From NCBI GenBank assembly GCA_947497145.1, contig CANMFQ010000016.1:1-64000 (forward strand): a DNA stretch of 64,000 nt, read 5' to 3'. The position numbers were made by a program, and so were the translations under genes. The stretch is from an uncultured Flavobacteriaceae bacterium. Its GTDB lineage: Bacteria; Bacteroidota; Bacteroidia; Flavobacteriales; Flavobacteriaceae. Below, piece by piece: positions 1-9,552 of the stretch; position 1 is the first letter of the stretch, and every line of letters starts with the position of its first letter. The notes under the pieces are model-generated. The model saw nothing but the letters and a program-made list of their open reading frames with translations. It was not told where the DNA came from and searched no databases.

Positions 1-61
1 GAATATTCAAAAACTGGATCAACTGCTACCCAACTCTTTTAAAGAAAATGCCAGCACGTAG
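1..61 (+). CDS. 3' end of an upstream gene (partial)
   Basis: The window opens inside what looks like the end of a plus-strand coding region. Reading from base 2 gives a helical, Lys/Gln-rich tail that ends at a TAG at 59-61, with ordinary codon use. The frame starting at base 3 is also open and ends at a TGA (117-119) overlapping the next ATG, but it has an unusually GC-rich third position and more Cys than expected, so it is the weaker choice. No family can be named from about 19 residues. Confidence 0.35.
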   Translation, partial: NIQKLDQLLPNSFKENAST

Positions 62-115
62 TTGCTCGGACGGATACCTCAAACCAGTGGTATACGATAA
101 ACTAATGAGTAAACA

Positions 116-541
116 ATGAAAAGTAGTATAAGCCTGTACCTCCTTCTATTCATGTGTTTCACCATGTATTCACAACAATTTACGACGAGTAAAAAACAAA
201 AATTGAAGCAAAAAATTTTGCAAAGCTCAGAACTAAAGGCATGGCAAAAAGCTATGATTACTTTTCAAAAAAGTCATTTTGAATTATGTTCTTTGACTCA
301 TGTGCAAAAAAAAAAGCTATCGTTATCTCACACCTTTAGCAATCAAAATAAACAAAAAGACTACACCTTGAAACTTTTCAGAATTATGCGAATTACTGAT
401 GACCTAAAAGACAGTGTAACTATAAAAGAGAAAAAACTACGCAAAAAATTCCCAGAAATAGCGATACATTTTATTGCTGATGAGTTATTTGCTGCAATAT
501 ACGCCCCTATTATAAAAGCACGTGAAGCACGTTCCCGTTAG
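116..541 (+). CDS. secreted basic protein of unknown function
   Basis: A 141-residue protein that I do not recognise. Residues 1-19 form a signal peptide (a basic start, a Leu/Phe-rich core, then a Ser-Gln cleavage region typical of Flavobacteriia), so it is probably periplasmic or surface exposed. The mature part is very Lys-rich and mostly helical. It lacks cysteine pairs and recognisable catalytic motifs. It ends 6 bp from the convergent stop of the TPM-domain gene, which leaves no room for a separate terminator. The signal peptide and normal codon use support a real gene. The function is unknown. Confidence 0.6.
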   Translation: MKSSISLYLLLFMCFTMYSQQFTTSKKQKLKQKILQSSELKAWQKAMITFQKSHFELCSLTHVQKKKLSLSHTFSNQNKQKDYTLKLFRIMRITDDLKDSVTIKEKKLRKKFPEIAIHFIADELFAAIYAPIIKAREARSR

Positions 542-547
542 GTCCTA

Positions 548-1945
548 TTACCAACTTACACCAGCACCCCCGCCACCAGAACTTCCGCCTCCAAAACTTG
601 AAGAACTACTACTTGAAGAATACGAACCAGAGCCCGACGAAGAAGAACTACTGTGTCTTATTTTCTGTGGAATAACCCTAGTTTTATCTTCTTGAAAATT
701 ACAATTACGACATTCGTAATGGTCTATGCGTTCGCCATCATCATCATAGGTAGCTGCTTTAATTATTGTTGAACTTTTCTTTCCAAAAGTTTTATAGCTA
801 CATTTTTTGCAAGCGTCATATTTTCGTCCATTTGGCCCTTCATATTCCAAAATCATCAAGTCACTTTCATCATCAGTAACCCAAACATCATAGCGTACCG
901 AATTGAGCTTTTCTTCGAGAATTTGTGCCGTTTCTAAAAACTCATTTTCTGCCCACTCATCCTTTAGTTTTAAAAGCTTACCATTCTTTTTACTATACCT
1001 GGGTGCATACCGATATTTTTTTAATCGACTCCTTACCATCATTGAAAAAAATAGCATAGGCAAGGGAAATAACACCTGCAAACATCCAAACTTCAATTTT
1101 TCAAGGCGATGGTATTTATCATAGTAATCATCTTTTGAAAGCTGAATATCAAATGCTTGACCAAAATACCAAAACCCAAAAATAAGGGCGATCACTCCAT
1201 AAATAAGGAAAAAATAATGATACCATTGCCATGTAAATGCACTTGTATGCTCCACGCCATAACCATAAATTTCGTTAATAACAGCAGGATTCTCTAAAAA
1301 TTCCTTTATGCGCAATACAGCGTTTTCTAAACCCTTACCAAAATCACCTTGTTTAAAATGAGGTACCAGCTCATTAACACCAATGCGATAACAAAGCGCA
1401 TCGGTTAAAATAGGTTCAAGCCCATAGCCTACTTCAAATTCTGTTCGGCGTTGATCCATCACCGTTAAAATTAGCAAGCCATTATCGGTTGTTGTCTTGC
1501 CTATGCCCCATGCTTCAAAAAGGGCAGTCGCAAAATGTTTAGGCACCTGTTCACCAATACTCGGCACCAAAACTATGACTATCTCAGCCGATGATTTTTG
1601 CTCCAACTCATACAAGAGTTCGTTTAAACGCTGTTCTTCAGTAGTAGTAAGATAATGTTCGGGGTCTGAAATATACCCAAAAATGGCATTACCCCTGGGG
1701 CTAGGAACCTCATCAACAGCATAAACATCTTTAGCACTATCATACTCAGGAGCAATAAAAACAGGGTATACTAGTGGTTTTTCTTTTTCTGCGGCTTGAC
1801 GAGCTAACATTCTTTCGTGTGAAGCCTCTGTTAGCGAATCCATATTATGCAAAGGAGATAGCTTCTGAGCTGTAATACTGGGTAGTGAAAAAAAAACTAA
1901 AAATACGTACGTAATGAAGTGGTAATAAGCAAGTGTTTTTAACAT
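548..1945 (-). CDS. TPM-domain membrane protein with zinc ribbon and Ser/Gly-rich tail
   Basis: A 465-residue protein of the TPM (YgcG/DUF477) superfamily. Visible in order are a signal peptide (about 1-26), a TPM domain at about 88-225, two hydrophobic helices near 242-262 and 285-304, and a cytoplasmic-looking part with a CKKC/CRNC pair that probably binds one zinc. The C-terminus is a long Ser run followed by Gly, ending in GVSW. The Gly-rich, Trp-ending tail is typical of YgcG-like proteins. TPM proteins are linked to membrane-protein quality control and, in plants, to photosystem repair, but the bacterial role is poorly defined. The zinc-ribbon insert and the length make this a large member of the family. 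Confidence 0.85.
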   Translation of the reverse strand: MLKTLAYYHFITYVFLVFFSLPSITAQKLSPLHNMDSLTEASHERMLARQAAEKEKPLVYPVFIAPEYDSAKDVYAVDEVPSPRGNAIFGYISDPEHYLTTTEEQRLNELLYELEQKSSAEIVIVLVPSIGEQVPKHFATALFEAWGIGKTTTDNGLLILTVMDQRRTEFEVGYGLEPILTDALCYRIGVNELVPHFKQGDFGKGLENAVLRIKEFLENPAVINEIYGYGVEHTSAFTWQWYHYFFLIYGVIALIFGFWYFGQAFDIQLSKDDYYDKYHRLEKLKFGCLQVLFPLPMLFFSMMVRSRLKKYRYAPRYSKKNGKLLKLKDEWAENEFLETAQILEEKLNSVRYDVWVTDDESDLMILEYEGPNGRKYDACKKCSYKTFGKKSSTIIKAATYDDDGERIDHYECRNCNFQEDKTRVIPQKIRHSSSSSSGSGSYSSSSSSSSFGGGSSGGGGAGVSW

Positions 1946-2100
1946 CCTTTTAAACGCTATAAATTAACTATGGTAAGCTATAAAATAATCCTTCATAGGT
2001 ATGCTAACCAATATGATGAACCGGCGCAAACTAAAATTGACAACAAAGCTATTAAAGCACTGTAATGGCAAAGAAACAAGCAATCAACCCTTAGTAGATA

Positions 2101-3141
2101 CTACTTCGTTTTTTTCAAAATAGCCTTATTTATTTTTTTTACTAAAGCTGGTCCTTGATAAACAAAACCTGTATACAACTGCACCAAATCGGCTCCGGCT
2201 GCTAATTTTTCAAGCGCATCTTCTGCTGAGTGAATACCACCAACACCAATAATAGGAAAAGCTTTACCACTTTTTTCAGCCAAAAATTTAATCACTTGTG
2301 TACTTTTTTGCATCAAAGGCTTTCCGCTTAGTCCGCCTTGCTCTTCGGTAAAAACCATGTCAGCTTTCAAATTTTTTCTTTCAATGGTCGTATTTGTTGC
2401 AATAACACCGTCAATTTTTGTCCCCTTAACAATATCAATAATATCGATTAATTGGCTTTCTGTTAAATCTGGAGCAATTTTTAAAAGGATGGGCTTCTCT
2501 TTGGTATCATTGGCTAATGCGTACTTTACATTTTGCCTTTTCAACTCTTTTAACAAAGCCATTAACGGCTCTTTGTCTTGCAATTCTCTAAGACCTGGCG
2601 TATTGGGCGAACTCACATTGATTGCAAAATAATCGACATGAGGAAAAAGTGCTTCAAAACAGATTAAATAATCTTTTATAGCTTGGTCATTTGGGGTAAC
2701 CTTATTTTTACCAATATTACCTCCAATAAGTACTTTGTGGTCTTTTTTTAACCGTTCAATCGCATCAAAAACGCCTTGATTGTTAAAACCCATTCGGTTT
2801 ATGATTGCTTGGTCAGAGATTAAACGAAATAATCGCTTTTTAGGGTTTCCTTCTTGCGCCTTTGGGGTAAGGGTACCTATTTCAACAAATCCGAAACCGA
2901 AATTAGAAAGTTCATTATACAGCTTAGCATCTTTATCAAAACCAGCTGCTAAACCCACAGGATTTTTGAATTTAAGACCAAAAACCTCACGCTCCAATCG
3001 TTTATCTTCTATTTGATATAGGGTTCTAAAAAGACCCGAGAATCCTATTTTAGTTAAAAAACGAACTAATGAAAATGTAAAGTAATGCGCTTTCTCAGCA
3101 TCCAGTAAAAACAATAAAGGACGAACTAGAATTTTGTACAT
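2101..3141 (-). CDS. pyrD: dihydroorotate dehydrogenase (quinone), class 2
   Basis: At 346 residues this matches class 2 DHODH, which oxidises dihydroorotate to orotate with FMN and passes electrons to membrane quinone in pyrimidine synthesis. The N-terminal 40 residues form the amphipathic helices that dock on the inner membrane and receive quinone. Typical motifs follow: AAGFDK (65-70), MGFNNQG, GGNIGKN, then [11 protein letters not shown], which carries the catalytic serine of class 2 enzymes. Further on are [13 protein letters not shown] and the FMN-phosphate loop GVGGI...[12 protein letters not shown]. It is monocistronic-looking, with about 150 bp to the TPM gene downstream. Confidence 0.97.
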   Translation of the reverse strand: MYKILVRPLLFLLDAEKAHYFTFSLVRFLTKIGFSGLFRTLYQIEDKRLEREVFGLKFKNPVGLAAGFDKDAKLYNELSNFGFGFVEIGTLTPKAQEGNPKKRLFRLISDQAIINRMGFNNQGVFDAIERLKKDHKVLIGGNIGKNKVTPNDQAIKDYLICFEALFPHVDYFAINVSSPNTPGLRELQDKEPLMALLKELKRQNVKYALANDTKEKPILLKIAPDLTESQLIDIIDIVKGTKIDGVIATNTTIERKNLKADMVFTEEQGGLSGKPLMQKSTQVIKFLAEKSGKAFPIIGVGGIHSAEDALEKLAAGADLVQLYTGFVYQGPALVKKINKAILKKTK

Positions 3142-3221
3142 GTGGTAAATACCTAAGTTTTACCAAAAATACAAACTCGGTTGCAGTTTTCATCCTATAA
3201 AAAATGATTTTATCAACATTC

Positions 3222-3665
3222 TTATTCAGGACTTGTAATACTATCTTTTAACACAAGAGGTACAACACGAATAGGTCTTCTGAGTACTTCATTACAAAGT
3301 GACAAATACCGTTCATATTGCTTTTCATAAAAAGTACCCAACAACTTCTTATCTAGCGCTTTTGAAGCCTTTATCATTTTTTGCTGTAAAGCCTTATATT
3401 TATCTGCCAATTCACTTAATTCCTTTGCCGTACTTTGTGGATGAGTATTAAAAAGTTGCTTAATATCATCTTCTATAACTTTAGCTTCAATGGCGAATTC
3501 AGCTTTCCAAATTTCCAACTGCTTAGTTTGTTTATCATTTAACTGAAAAACTTTAATCAAAACAGCTGTATTATCGCCACCAGCATTTAAAGTACAGTCT
3601 TGAGCTCTTCCTAAAAAGGAGAACATCAAAAAAAACAAACATATTTTTAAAGACTTTAAAAGCAT
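3222..3665 (-). CDS. secreted helical protein, unknown (Spy/CpxP-like shape)
   Basis: A 147-residue protein with a clear signal peptide (about 1-21, ending near GRAQ), so it is periplasmic. The mature part is almost entirely charged alpha-helix with two cysteines (one just after cleavage, one near the C-terminus) and no catalytic motif. The size and long amphipathic helices resemble Spy/CpxP-type periplasmic chaperones, but I see no LTxxQ motif, so this is only a comparison of shape. It lies between pyrD and the divergent pepT. Confidence 0.6.
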   Translation of the reverse strand: MLLKSLKICLFFLMFSFLGRAQDCTLNAGGDNTAVLIKVFQLNDKQTKQLEIWKAEFAIEAKVIEDDIKQLFNTHPQSTAKELSELADKYKALQQKMIKASKALDKKLLGTFYEKQYERYLSLCNEVLRRPIRVVPLVLKDSITSPE

Positions 3666-3737
3666 AATTTTAGTTTCTAATTTGGATGATTATAATTGCT
3701 AATTTATAAACAGTATTTTTGATTAAAAATTATATCC

Positions 3738-4964
3738 ATGCAACATATAATCGACCGTTTTCTTAGCTATGTACGTATAGACACGCAAAGTAACCCCAAT
3801 TCAAAAACTACACCAAGCACCGAAAAACAATGGCACTTGGCAAATGAGCTTGTTTTAGAGCTAAAACAAATAGGGATGACCGATGTAAGTATTGACAATA
3901 ACGCCTACATAATGGCTACTTTACCCAGTACTATTGATAAGCCCTTACCCACCATAGGGTTTATTGCACATTTTGACACTACACCAGATTTTACGGGTAC
4001 CAACATAAAACCGCAAATTATTAAAAATTATGATGGTGGTGATATTATGTTGAATGCCGAAAAAAATATTGTTTTATCGCCTTCTTATTTTGATGATTTA
4101 CTACAATACAAAGGACAAACCTTGATTACAACCGATGGCACAACCCTCTTAGGAGCTGATGACAAGGCTGGTATTACCGAAATTGTCACCGCTATGGAAT
4201 ACCTGATTAATCACCCCGAAATTCCTCATGGTGAAATACGCATTGGTTTCACACCTGATGAAGAAATTGGTAGAGGAGCTCATAAATTTGATGTAGAAAA
4301 ATTTGGTGCGCAATGGGCATATACCATGGATGGAAGCCAAATAGGAGAGCTTGAATATGAAAATTTCAATGCCGCTGCAGCCAAAATTACGATCGTTGGT
4401 AAAAGCGTGCACCCTGGGTACGCCAAAGGAAAAATGATTAATGCCATTAGTATTGCTAATGAATTTATATCAATTCTTCCTCCTGAAGAGACCCCGCAAT
4501 ATACCTCAGGTCGTGAAGGTTTTTTTCATGTGCATCATTTTAATGGCGAAATTGAAAAAGCGACATTTGAACTTATCATCCGCGATCATGATACTGAACA
4601 ATTTGAAAAACGCAAGCAATTATTACGCGACATTACTGCTAAGCTAAATGGTGTTTTTGGAGATTGTATTACCATGGAGTTAGAGGACCAATATTACAAT
4701 ATGCGTGATAAGGTAGCACCTGTATTTCATATAGTAGAACTGGCCAAAGAAGCAATGGAAGCGGTTAATGTTACCCCCATTATAAAACCTATAAGAGGAG
4801 GTACTGACGGCTCACAACTAAGTTTTATGGGGCTTCCCTGCCCTAATATATTTGCAGGAGGGCATAATTTTCATGGTAAATATGAATATGTACCCGTAGA
4901 AAGCATGATAAAAGCTACTGAAGTTATTATAAAAATTTGCGAACTTACGGCTCGTAAATATTGA
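3738..4964 (+). CDS. pepT: peptidase T (tripeptide aminopeptidase)
   Basis: At 408 residues this has the usual length of PepT, an M20B di-zinc aminopeptidase that removes the N-terminal residue from tripeptides in the cytoplasm. The metal and catalytic motifs are all visible: [10 protein letters not shown] (His ligand and catalytic Asp), LLGADDKAG (bridging Asp), [10 protein letters not shown] (general-base Glu plus ligand Glu), [18 protein letters not shown], and [10 protein letters not shown] near the end with the last His ligand. The RGGTDGS segment binds the substrate C-terminus. It is divergent from the secreted helical protein and appears to be a single-gene unit. Confidence 0.96.
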   Translation: MQHIIDRFLSYVRIDTQSNPNSKTTPSTEKQWHLANELVLELKQIGMTDVSIDNNAYIMATLPSTIDKPLPTIGFIAHFDTTPDFTGTNIKPQIIKNYDGGDIMLNAEKNIVLSPSYFDDLLQYKGQTLITTDGTTLLGADDKAGITEIVTAMEYLINHPEIPHGEIRIGFTPDEEIGRGAHKFDVEKFGAQWAYTMDGSQIGELEYENFNAAAAKITIVGKSVHPGYAKGKMINAISIANEFISILPPEETPQYTSGREGFFHVHHFNGEIEKATFELIIRDHDTEQFEKRKQLLRDITAKLNGVFGDCITMELEDQYYNMRDKVAPVFHIVELAKEAMEAVNVTPIIKPIRGGTDGSQLSFMGLPCPNIFAGGHNFHGKYEYVPVESMIKATEVIIKICELTARKY

Positions 4965-5043
4965 TGTAATCAGCTTTATGCATTAAAACTGGGCAATCTG
5001 CTCTTAAGCATATAAAAGCAGATTGCTCAAAATAAGAGCACAA

Positions 5044-5640
5044 ATGCATATTTTAGAAAAAGTAACAGCGTACTATACCGAACCACATCATTTTAAAGCT
5101 GGTATTGAAACGCTTAGAAAATTAGCCCTACAAACAGGGCTAGCGGAAACATATAAATGGAATTTTCCCACCTATACCCTGGCAGGTAAAAACGTATTGG
5201 CGATATGTAAATTTAAGAAACACTTTGGCATCTGGTTTTTTAACGGTGTTTTTTTAGAGGACAAAAACACTGTTTTAGAAAATGCCCAAGAAGGGAAAAC
5301 ACAAGCCATGCGCCATTGGAGGTTTTACAACAATGAAGACATTGATGTAAAATTTGTGTTGGCATATATGAATGAAGCAGTAGAAAACCAAAAAAATGGA
5401 AAAGTTTTCAAACCGAACAAAAACCAAGAAAAACAAATAGTCGTATCTCAACTATTACTTGAAGCTCTTGAACAACAGAGCCTAATAAAAAGTGCTTTTG
5501 ATAAACTTTCTTCAAGTAAACAAAGTGCTTATGCAGCCTATATTGAAGATGCCAAACAAGAAAGCACCAAACAAAGGCGTTTAAAAAAAATTCTTCCTAT
5601 GATAGCTAATGGGCTGGGGCTTAACGATAAATATAGATAA
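5044..5640 (+). CDS. YdeI/OmdA-family protein (DUF1801 plus C-terminal helical domain)
   Basis: A 198-residue protein starting at the ATG at 5044. An upstream in-frame TTG at 5023 adds seven residues not expected for the family. The N-terminal half has the DUF1801 fold (YKWNFPTYTLAGKNVLAICKF region). The C-terminal half is the helical OmdA/YdeI domain with a basic KQRRLKKIL motif (bacteriocin-protection YdeI/OmpD-associated group). Members are small cytosolic proteins of unclear biochemistry. It ends near a bidirectional terminator shared with the convergent yajC operon. Confidence 0.8.
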   Translation: MHILEKVTAYYTEPHHFKAGIETLRKLALQTGLAETYKWNFPTYTLAGKNVLAICKFKKHFGIWFFNGVFLEDKNTVLENAQEGKTQAMRHWRFYNNEDIDVKFVLAYMNEAVENQKNGKVFKPNKNQEKQIVVSQLLLEALEQQSLIKSAFDKLSSSKQSAYAAYIEDAKQESTKQRRLKKILPMIANGLGLNDKYR

Positions 5641-5716
5641 CACCCTAGCCTAAAACACCACAAGACCACATTTATTTCTTTTTCATCAAGCAATACCAGT
5701 ATAAACGAGGTACAAA

Positions 5717-5746
5717 AAAAGCCCCGATAAATTTATCGAGGCTTTT
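5717..5746. terminator. bidirectional terminator between the YdeI-like gene and yajC
   Basis: A near-perfect inverted repeat, AAAAGCC-c-CGATAAA / TTTATCG-a-GGCTTTT, with A-rich and T-rich flanks so that it can work in both directions. It lies between two convergent genes. Confidence 0.85.
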
Positions 5747-5767
5747 GTAACTATTATTTACAGCGCA

Positions 5768-6055
5768 CTATTTTGTAGCTGTAGTATTAAGTTTTTTACT
5801 CATTTCTAAGGATAACGCTGAACGATCAAACTTCAGCTTTCCTGCCATAGTTTCAATAACACAAGAATTATCTTTGTCATTTAACTCAAAAATTTTACCA
5901 TGCAGTCCGCTTTTTGTAATTACTTTATCGCCTCTTTTTAATCCTTCAAGAAACTTTTTTTCTTCCTTTTGCCTTTTTCTTTGTGGCAAAATCATAAATA
6001 CAAAAAACACAACAAAAATGGCAATCATAAACGGCCATTGACCCAATCCTTCCAT
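5768..6055 (-). CDS. yajC: preprotein translocase subunit YajC
   Basis: A 95-residue single-pass membrane protein. The helix at about 8-24 ends in LPQRKRQKEEKK, followed by the soluble GDKVITKSGLHGKI segment that identifies YajC. YajC associates with SecDF and SecYEG at the inner membrane. It is the last gene of the nusB-DUF1573-yajC operon (27 bp after DUF1573). secDF itself lies elsewhere in the window at 49-52 kb. Confidence 0.93.
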   Translation of the reverse strand: MEGLGQWPFMIAIFVVFFVFMILPQRKRQKEEKKFLEGLKRGDKVITKSGLHGKIFELNDKDNSCVIETMAGKLKFDRSALSLEMSKKLNTTATK

Positions 6056-6082
6056 ATGAAACTAGTATAAACTTATATTAAA

Positions 6083-6556
6083 TTATTTTGTTGGTCCAAC
6101 TGGCGCAGCGGCCTTAGGATTTACAAAAGCTTTTATTCTTAACAACTCAGAGCCTTTCTCTGTATTTGCTTTAACTGTAATTGTTTTGGTTACTTGGTTT
6201 TGACCAGAACCATTAAATTTCACAACCAACTCACCTGATTCACCAGGGGCAACAGGCGTGTTTTTTGGATATTCTGGTACCGTACATCCACAACTACTAG
6301 TAGCGTCAGTAATAATTAGTGGTCCATCACCAGTATTGGTAAATTTAAATACTGTTTCTTGTGGTGTACCTTGCTCAATAGTTCCAAAATCGTGTTCGGC
6401 TTTCTCAAAGGTCATTACTGGAATCTGCTTTGCAGCTTCATCTCTTTCTGCAGCAACAGCTACATTGTCTGCCTTAATTTTGCTTTTCGCATCTTCTTTA
6501 CAAGAAAAGAAAGTCAAAAAACCTACAAGTCCTAAAGTTAAAATTGCTCTATTCAT
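6083..6556 (-). CDS. DUF1573 lipoprotein
   Basis: A 157-residue DUF1573 protein. It has a lipoprotein-type signal (a hydrophobic stretch ending FFSC near residue 19) and one Ig-like domain with the family's hallmark TFEKAEHDFGTI and SSCGCTVPEYPK segments. DUF1573 domains are related to ASPM/SPD-2/Hydin-type beta sandwiches and are common in Bacteroidota envelopes. The function is not established. It sits between nusB (38 bp) and yajC (27 bp) in an arrangement seen repeatedly in flavobacteria, so it is probably co-transcribed with them. Confidence 0.88.
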   Translation of the reverse strand: MNRAILTLGLVGFLTFFSCKEDAKSKIKADNVAVAAERDEAAKQIPVMTFEKAEHDFGTIEQGTPQETVFKFTNTGDGPLIITDATSSCGCTVPEYPKNTPVAPGESGELVVKFNGSGQNQVTKTITVKANTEKGSELLRIKAFVNPKAAAPVGPTK

Positions 6557-6593
6557 TTTATTTTGTTTTTAGTGGGACAAAATTATAAAAAAT

Positions 6594-7541
6594 TTACAAC
6601 AAACCACGTCCCATTTTTTTTAGTCTGCCGTTATTTCTATATTCTCTAACGAGTTTATCTAGAATTCCGTTTATAAAGATGCTACTTTTTGGTGTAGAAT
6701 ATTCTTTTGCTATTTCTAAAAACTCGTTAATCGTAACCTTTTCGGGGATTGACGAGAAATTTAATAATTCACAAATTGCCATCTTTAAAAGGATAGCATC
6801 TATATCGGCAATACGATCTTTGTCCCAATTTGGCGTTTTTCCTTCAATTTCCTTCTCTAATTCGGCATCATTGAGCAAGGTTTTTGACAATAATTGACGT
6901 GCATATTGCATATCAGCATCATCTTTTAATAGTTTTGGCAAGAAAAACGAAGGGTGTTTATCCTCCTTTACCTTCTTTAATTGTTTTAAAATGAAGGTAT
7001 TTACTATAGGAATATCATCAACCCAAGTTAATTTATCATCTTCAAAATAATCATAAATTTTTTCGTTTGGTGCTATAATATTCTCAAAGAGGTGTTGTAC
7101 CAGCTCTCTATCCTCTTCATAAGAGCTAGTTGGTTTTTCCATATAAGTAATATAGGCTTCACTCTCAATGATTTCTTTGTAAAGTAACTTTACATATTCT
7201 TCATTCAAATACCAATTTTCTAACTTACGATACATTAACTCATCTTTAAGTAAGCTATTGTTGGCTATTTGTAACAACAAACGGTTTTTTATAAATTTCT
7301 CTTTATTAGGGTAGCTATCGGTAACATCTGAAAGGTACTTTTTTGAAGAAAGTGATACTTGACTATGAGCAAATGCACGTATCTCACTTAAAAGACTCAA
7401 CTTTAACAAGTATAAGGTATACATATTATCTATACTCTCTGATAAAAATTTTTCTTGTCTTTGTAGCGAATCATCTTTTGATTGTATCAGTGCATAGATA
7501 CATTGCATCACTTTTACTCTGATATGCCTTCTTGTTAACAT
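6594..7541 (-). CDS. nusB: transcription antitermination factor NusB, long Bacteroidota form
   Basis: The start was moved to the ATG at 7541 (MLTRRHIRVKVMQ), the usual NusB beginning. The longer reading adds 18 unlikely residues. The product is 315 residues, about twice E. coli NusB, as is normal in Bacteroidota: an N-terminal RRHIRVKVMQCIYA helix, a long helical insert, and the conserved C-terminal NusB core (RIADIDAILLKMAICELL, VTINEFLEIAKEYS, FINGILDKL). NusB binds boxA RNA with S10/NusE for rRNA antitermination. It is first in the operon with DUF1573 and yajC and divergent from the ABC exporter. Confidence 0.93.
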   Translation of the reverse strand: MLTRRHIRVKVMQCIYALIQSKDDSLQRQEKFLSESIDNMYTLYLLKLSLLSEIRAFAHSQVSLSSKKYLSDVTDSYPNKEKFIKNRLLLQIANNSLLKDELMYRKLENWYLNEEYVKLLYKEIIESEAYITYMEKPTSSYEEDRELVQHLFENIIAPNEKIYDYFEDDKLTWVDDIPIVNTFILKQLKKVKEDKHPSFFLPKLLKDDADMQYARQLLSKTLLNDAELEKEIEGKTPNWDKDRIADIDAILLKMAICELLNFSSIPEKVTINEFLEIAKEYSTPKSSIFINGILDKLVREYRNNGRLKKMGRGLL

Positions 7542-7670
7542 TTTAAAGAACTTTAAATGGAATTGGGTTACATTTTTCAGCTGCAAAAATACCATCTATT
7601 TTTAAATCGCTTGTTACGCTAACGATATTATCTTATAAATTTTATAACATTTTATTTTCTACTAAACCCC

Positions 7671-7678
7671 TATCTTTG
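7671..7678 (+). promoter_or_regulatory. Bacteroidota -7 box before the ABC exporter
   Basis: TATCTTTG matches the TAnnTTTG -7 element and lies 45 bp upstream of the ATG at 7723. No clear TTG -33 box is visible at the usual distance, so the assignment rests on the -7 element and position. Confidence 0.5.
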
Positions 7679-7722
7679 ACGAATTGAACAAATCTATCAC
7701 TGAGCCAAAGGCTTATTTATAA

Positions 7723-9474
7723 ATGAAGGAGCTAAAACACCTCAATAAATACTTTAAAAAATATTGGCTCAAGCTCCTTGTGGGGATTGTAATTACCATA
7801 ATTGCCCGTCTTTTCCAGCTTGTATTACCAACCTTCGTAAACAAATCTATCTCCTCTGTTGATGAGTTTTTAAAGGGTACTATTGACAAATCTGAAGCGC
7901 AAAGCATACTATTTGAGTATATTTTAATTATTGTTGGCGCCGCCTTACTTTCTGGTTTTTTCACCTTTTTAATGCGGCAAACCATCATCAATGTTTCTCG
8001 GTATATTGAATATGATTTAAAAAATGAGGTTTTTGATCACTACCAATATCTAAGTCTTAGTTTTTATAAAAAAAATAGAACTGGCGACCTTATGAATCGT
8101 ATTAGTGAGGATATTAACCAAGTACGTATGTACGCTGGGCCTGCGATCATGTACGGCATTCAAACCCTAACACTGTTTGCCTGTTTAATTCCTTTGATGT
8201 TTATAAAAGCACCAAAACTGGCATTGTACAGCTTGTTGCCATTACCTATTTTATCTGTTTTAATTTACCAAATAAGTAAAATAATACATAAGCGTAGTAC
8301 GATTGTGCAAGAATATTTGAGCGAATTATCAACATTTACTCAAGAAGTTTTTTCGGGTGTCACTGTCATAAAAGCATATGCATTAGAACCGCTTATTAAT
8401 GAAGAATTACAGACTATTGCAGCGCAAGGAAAAGATAAAAGTATGCGTTTGGCTAAGGTAAACGCATGGTTTTTTCCGTTAATGATTTTACTTATTGGCA
8501 TCAGTAATATTTTTGTTATTTACATGGGTGGCAAGCAGTATATAAATGGTGAAATTGGCGCTGGGCTAATTGCGGAGTTTATTCTGTATGTAAATATGCT
8601 TACGTGGCCGGTAGCCATTGTAGGTTGGCTTACCACCATAGTGCAACGCGCTGAGGCTTCACAAAAGCGAATTAATGAATTTTTAAAACAAGAGCCAGAA
8701 ATAAAGAACGAAGTTGCCACGCAAACACCAATACGTGGTAAAATTGAATTCAAAAATGTATCCTTCACCTACTCAGATACAGAAATAACGGCCTTAAAAA
8801 ACATTTCCTTTGTAATTAATGAAGGAGAAACTACGGCTATTTTGGGTAAAACTGGCTCAGGAAAATCGACGATCTTAGATTTGATTGCTCGTTTGTATGA
8901 TGTGACATCAGGTGAAATATTAATTGATGACGTTCCTATTCAAAAGCTAAACCTTACTGACTTAAGAGCTGCCATAGGCGCTGTACCTCAAGATGCCTTT
9001 CTTTTTTCTGATTCTATAAAAAATAATATTAAATTTGGTAAACATAATGCAACAGAAGAAGAAGTCATTGAAGTGGCAAAAAATGCTGTTGTTCATGATA
9101 ATATCATCGATTTTTCAAAACAATATGAAACTGTTTTAGGCGAACGAGGCATTACACTTAGCGGAGGTCAAAAACAACGGGTATCTATTGCAAGAGCCCT
9201 TTTAAAAGACCCTCAAATTTATGCTTTTGATGATTGTTTATCTGCGGTAGATACGGAAACAGAAGAAGAAATTTTGAACAACTTAAAAAAAGCATCGCAG
9301 CATAAAACAACACTTATTGTAAGTCATCGGGTTTCATCAGCAAAAAATGCTAATAAAATTCTAGTGTTAGAAGATGGTAAATTATTGCAAGAAGGCACCC
9401 ATGATATTCTCAATGAAACTGAAGGATATTATAAAGAATTATACAAGAATCAATTATCAGAGAAAGAAAGTTAA
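7723..9474 (+). CDS. ABC exporter, fused permease and ATPase (MsbA-like)
   Basis: A 583-residue half-transporter. It has six membrane helices in the first 320 residues, then an ATPase with Walker A GKTGSGKST (375-383), Q-loop VPQDAF, signature LSGGQKQR (about 479) and H-loop VSHR. The Walker B segment reads IYAFDDCLSAVD, so the usual catalytic Glu is replaced by Asp, as in degenerate sites of heterodimeric exporters. No partner half-transporter is adjacent. Similar proteins export lipids or drugs. The substrate cannot be told from the sequence. It is divergent from nusB. Confidence 0.92.
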   Translation: MKELKHLNKYFKKYWLKLLVGIVITIIARLFQLVLPTFVNKSISSVDEFLKGTIDKSEAQSILFEYILIIVGAALLSGFFTFLMRQTIINVSRYIEYDLKNEVFDHYQYLSLSFYKKNRTGDLMNRISEDINQVRMYAGPAIMYGIQTLTLFACLIPLMFIKAPKLALYSLLPLPILSVLIYQISKIIHKRSTIVQEYLSELSTFTQEVFSGVTVIKAYALEPLINEELQTIAAQGKDKSMRLAKVNAWFFPLMILLIGISNIFVIYMGGKQYINGEIGAGLIAEFILYVNMLTWPVAIVGWLTTIVQRAEASQKRINEFLKQEPEIKNEVATQTPIRGKIEFKNVSFTYSDTEITALKNISFVINEGETTAILGKTGSGKSTILDLIARLYDVTSGEILIDDVPIQKLNLTDLRAAIGAVPQDAFLFSDSIKNNIKFGKHNATEEEVIEVAKNAVVHDNIIDFSKQYETVLGERGITLSGGQKQRVSIARALLKDPQIYAFDDCLSAVDTETEEEILNNLKKASQHKTTLIVSHRVSSAKNANKILVLEDGKLLQEGTHDILNETEGYYKELYKNQLSEKES

Positions 9475-9552
9475 GTAAATGTTGCTGCTTTACTATTTTT
9501 TTTTCATTTTTGATAAGATGTTAACTATTCGATAATTAGATACCAAAAAAAG

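Noticed and set aside
903-1124. Plus-strand open frame inside the TPM gene
   Set aside because: It lies in the antisense of a well-supported gene and has no family resemblance.
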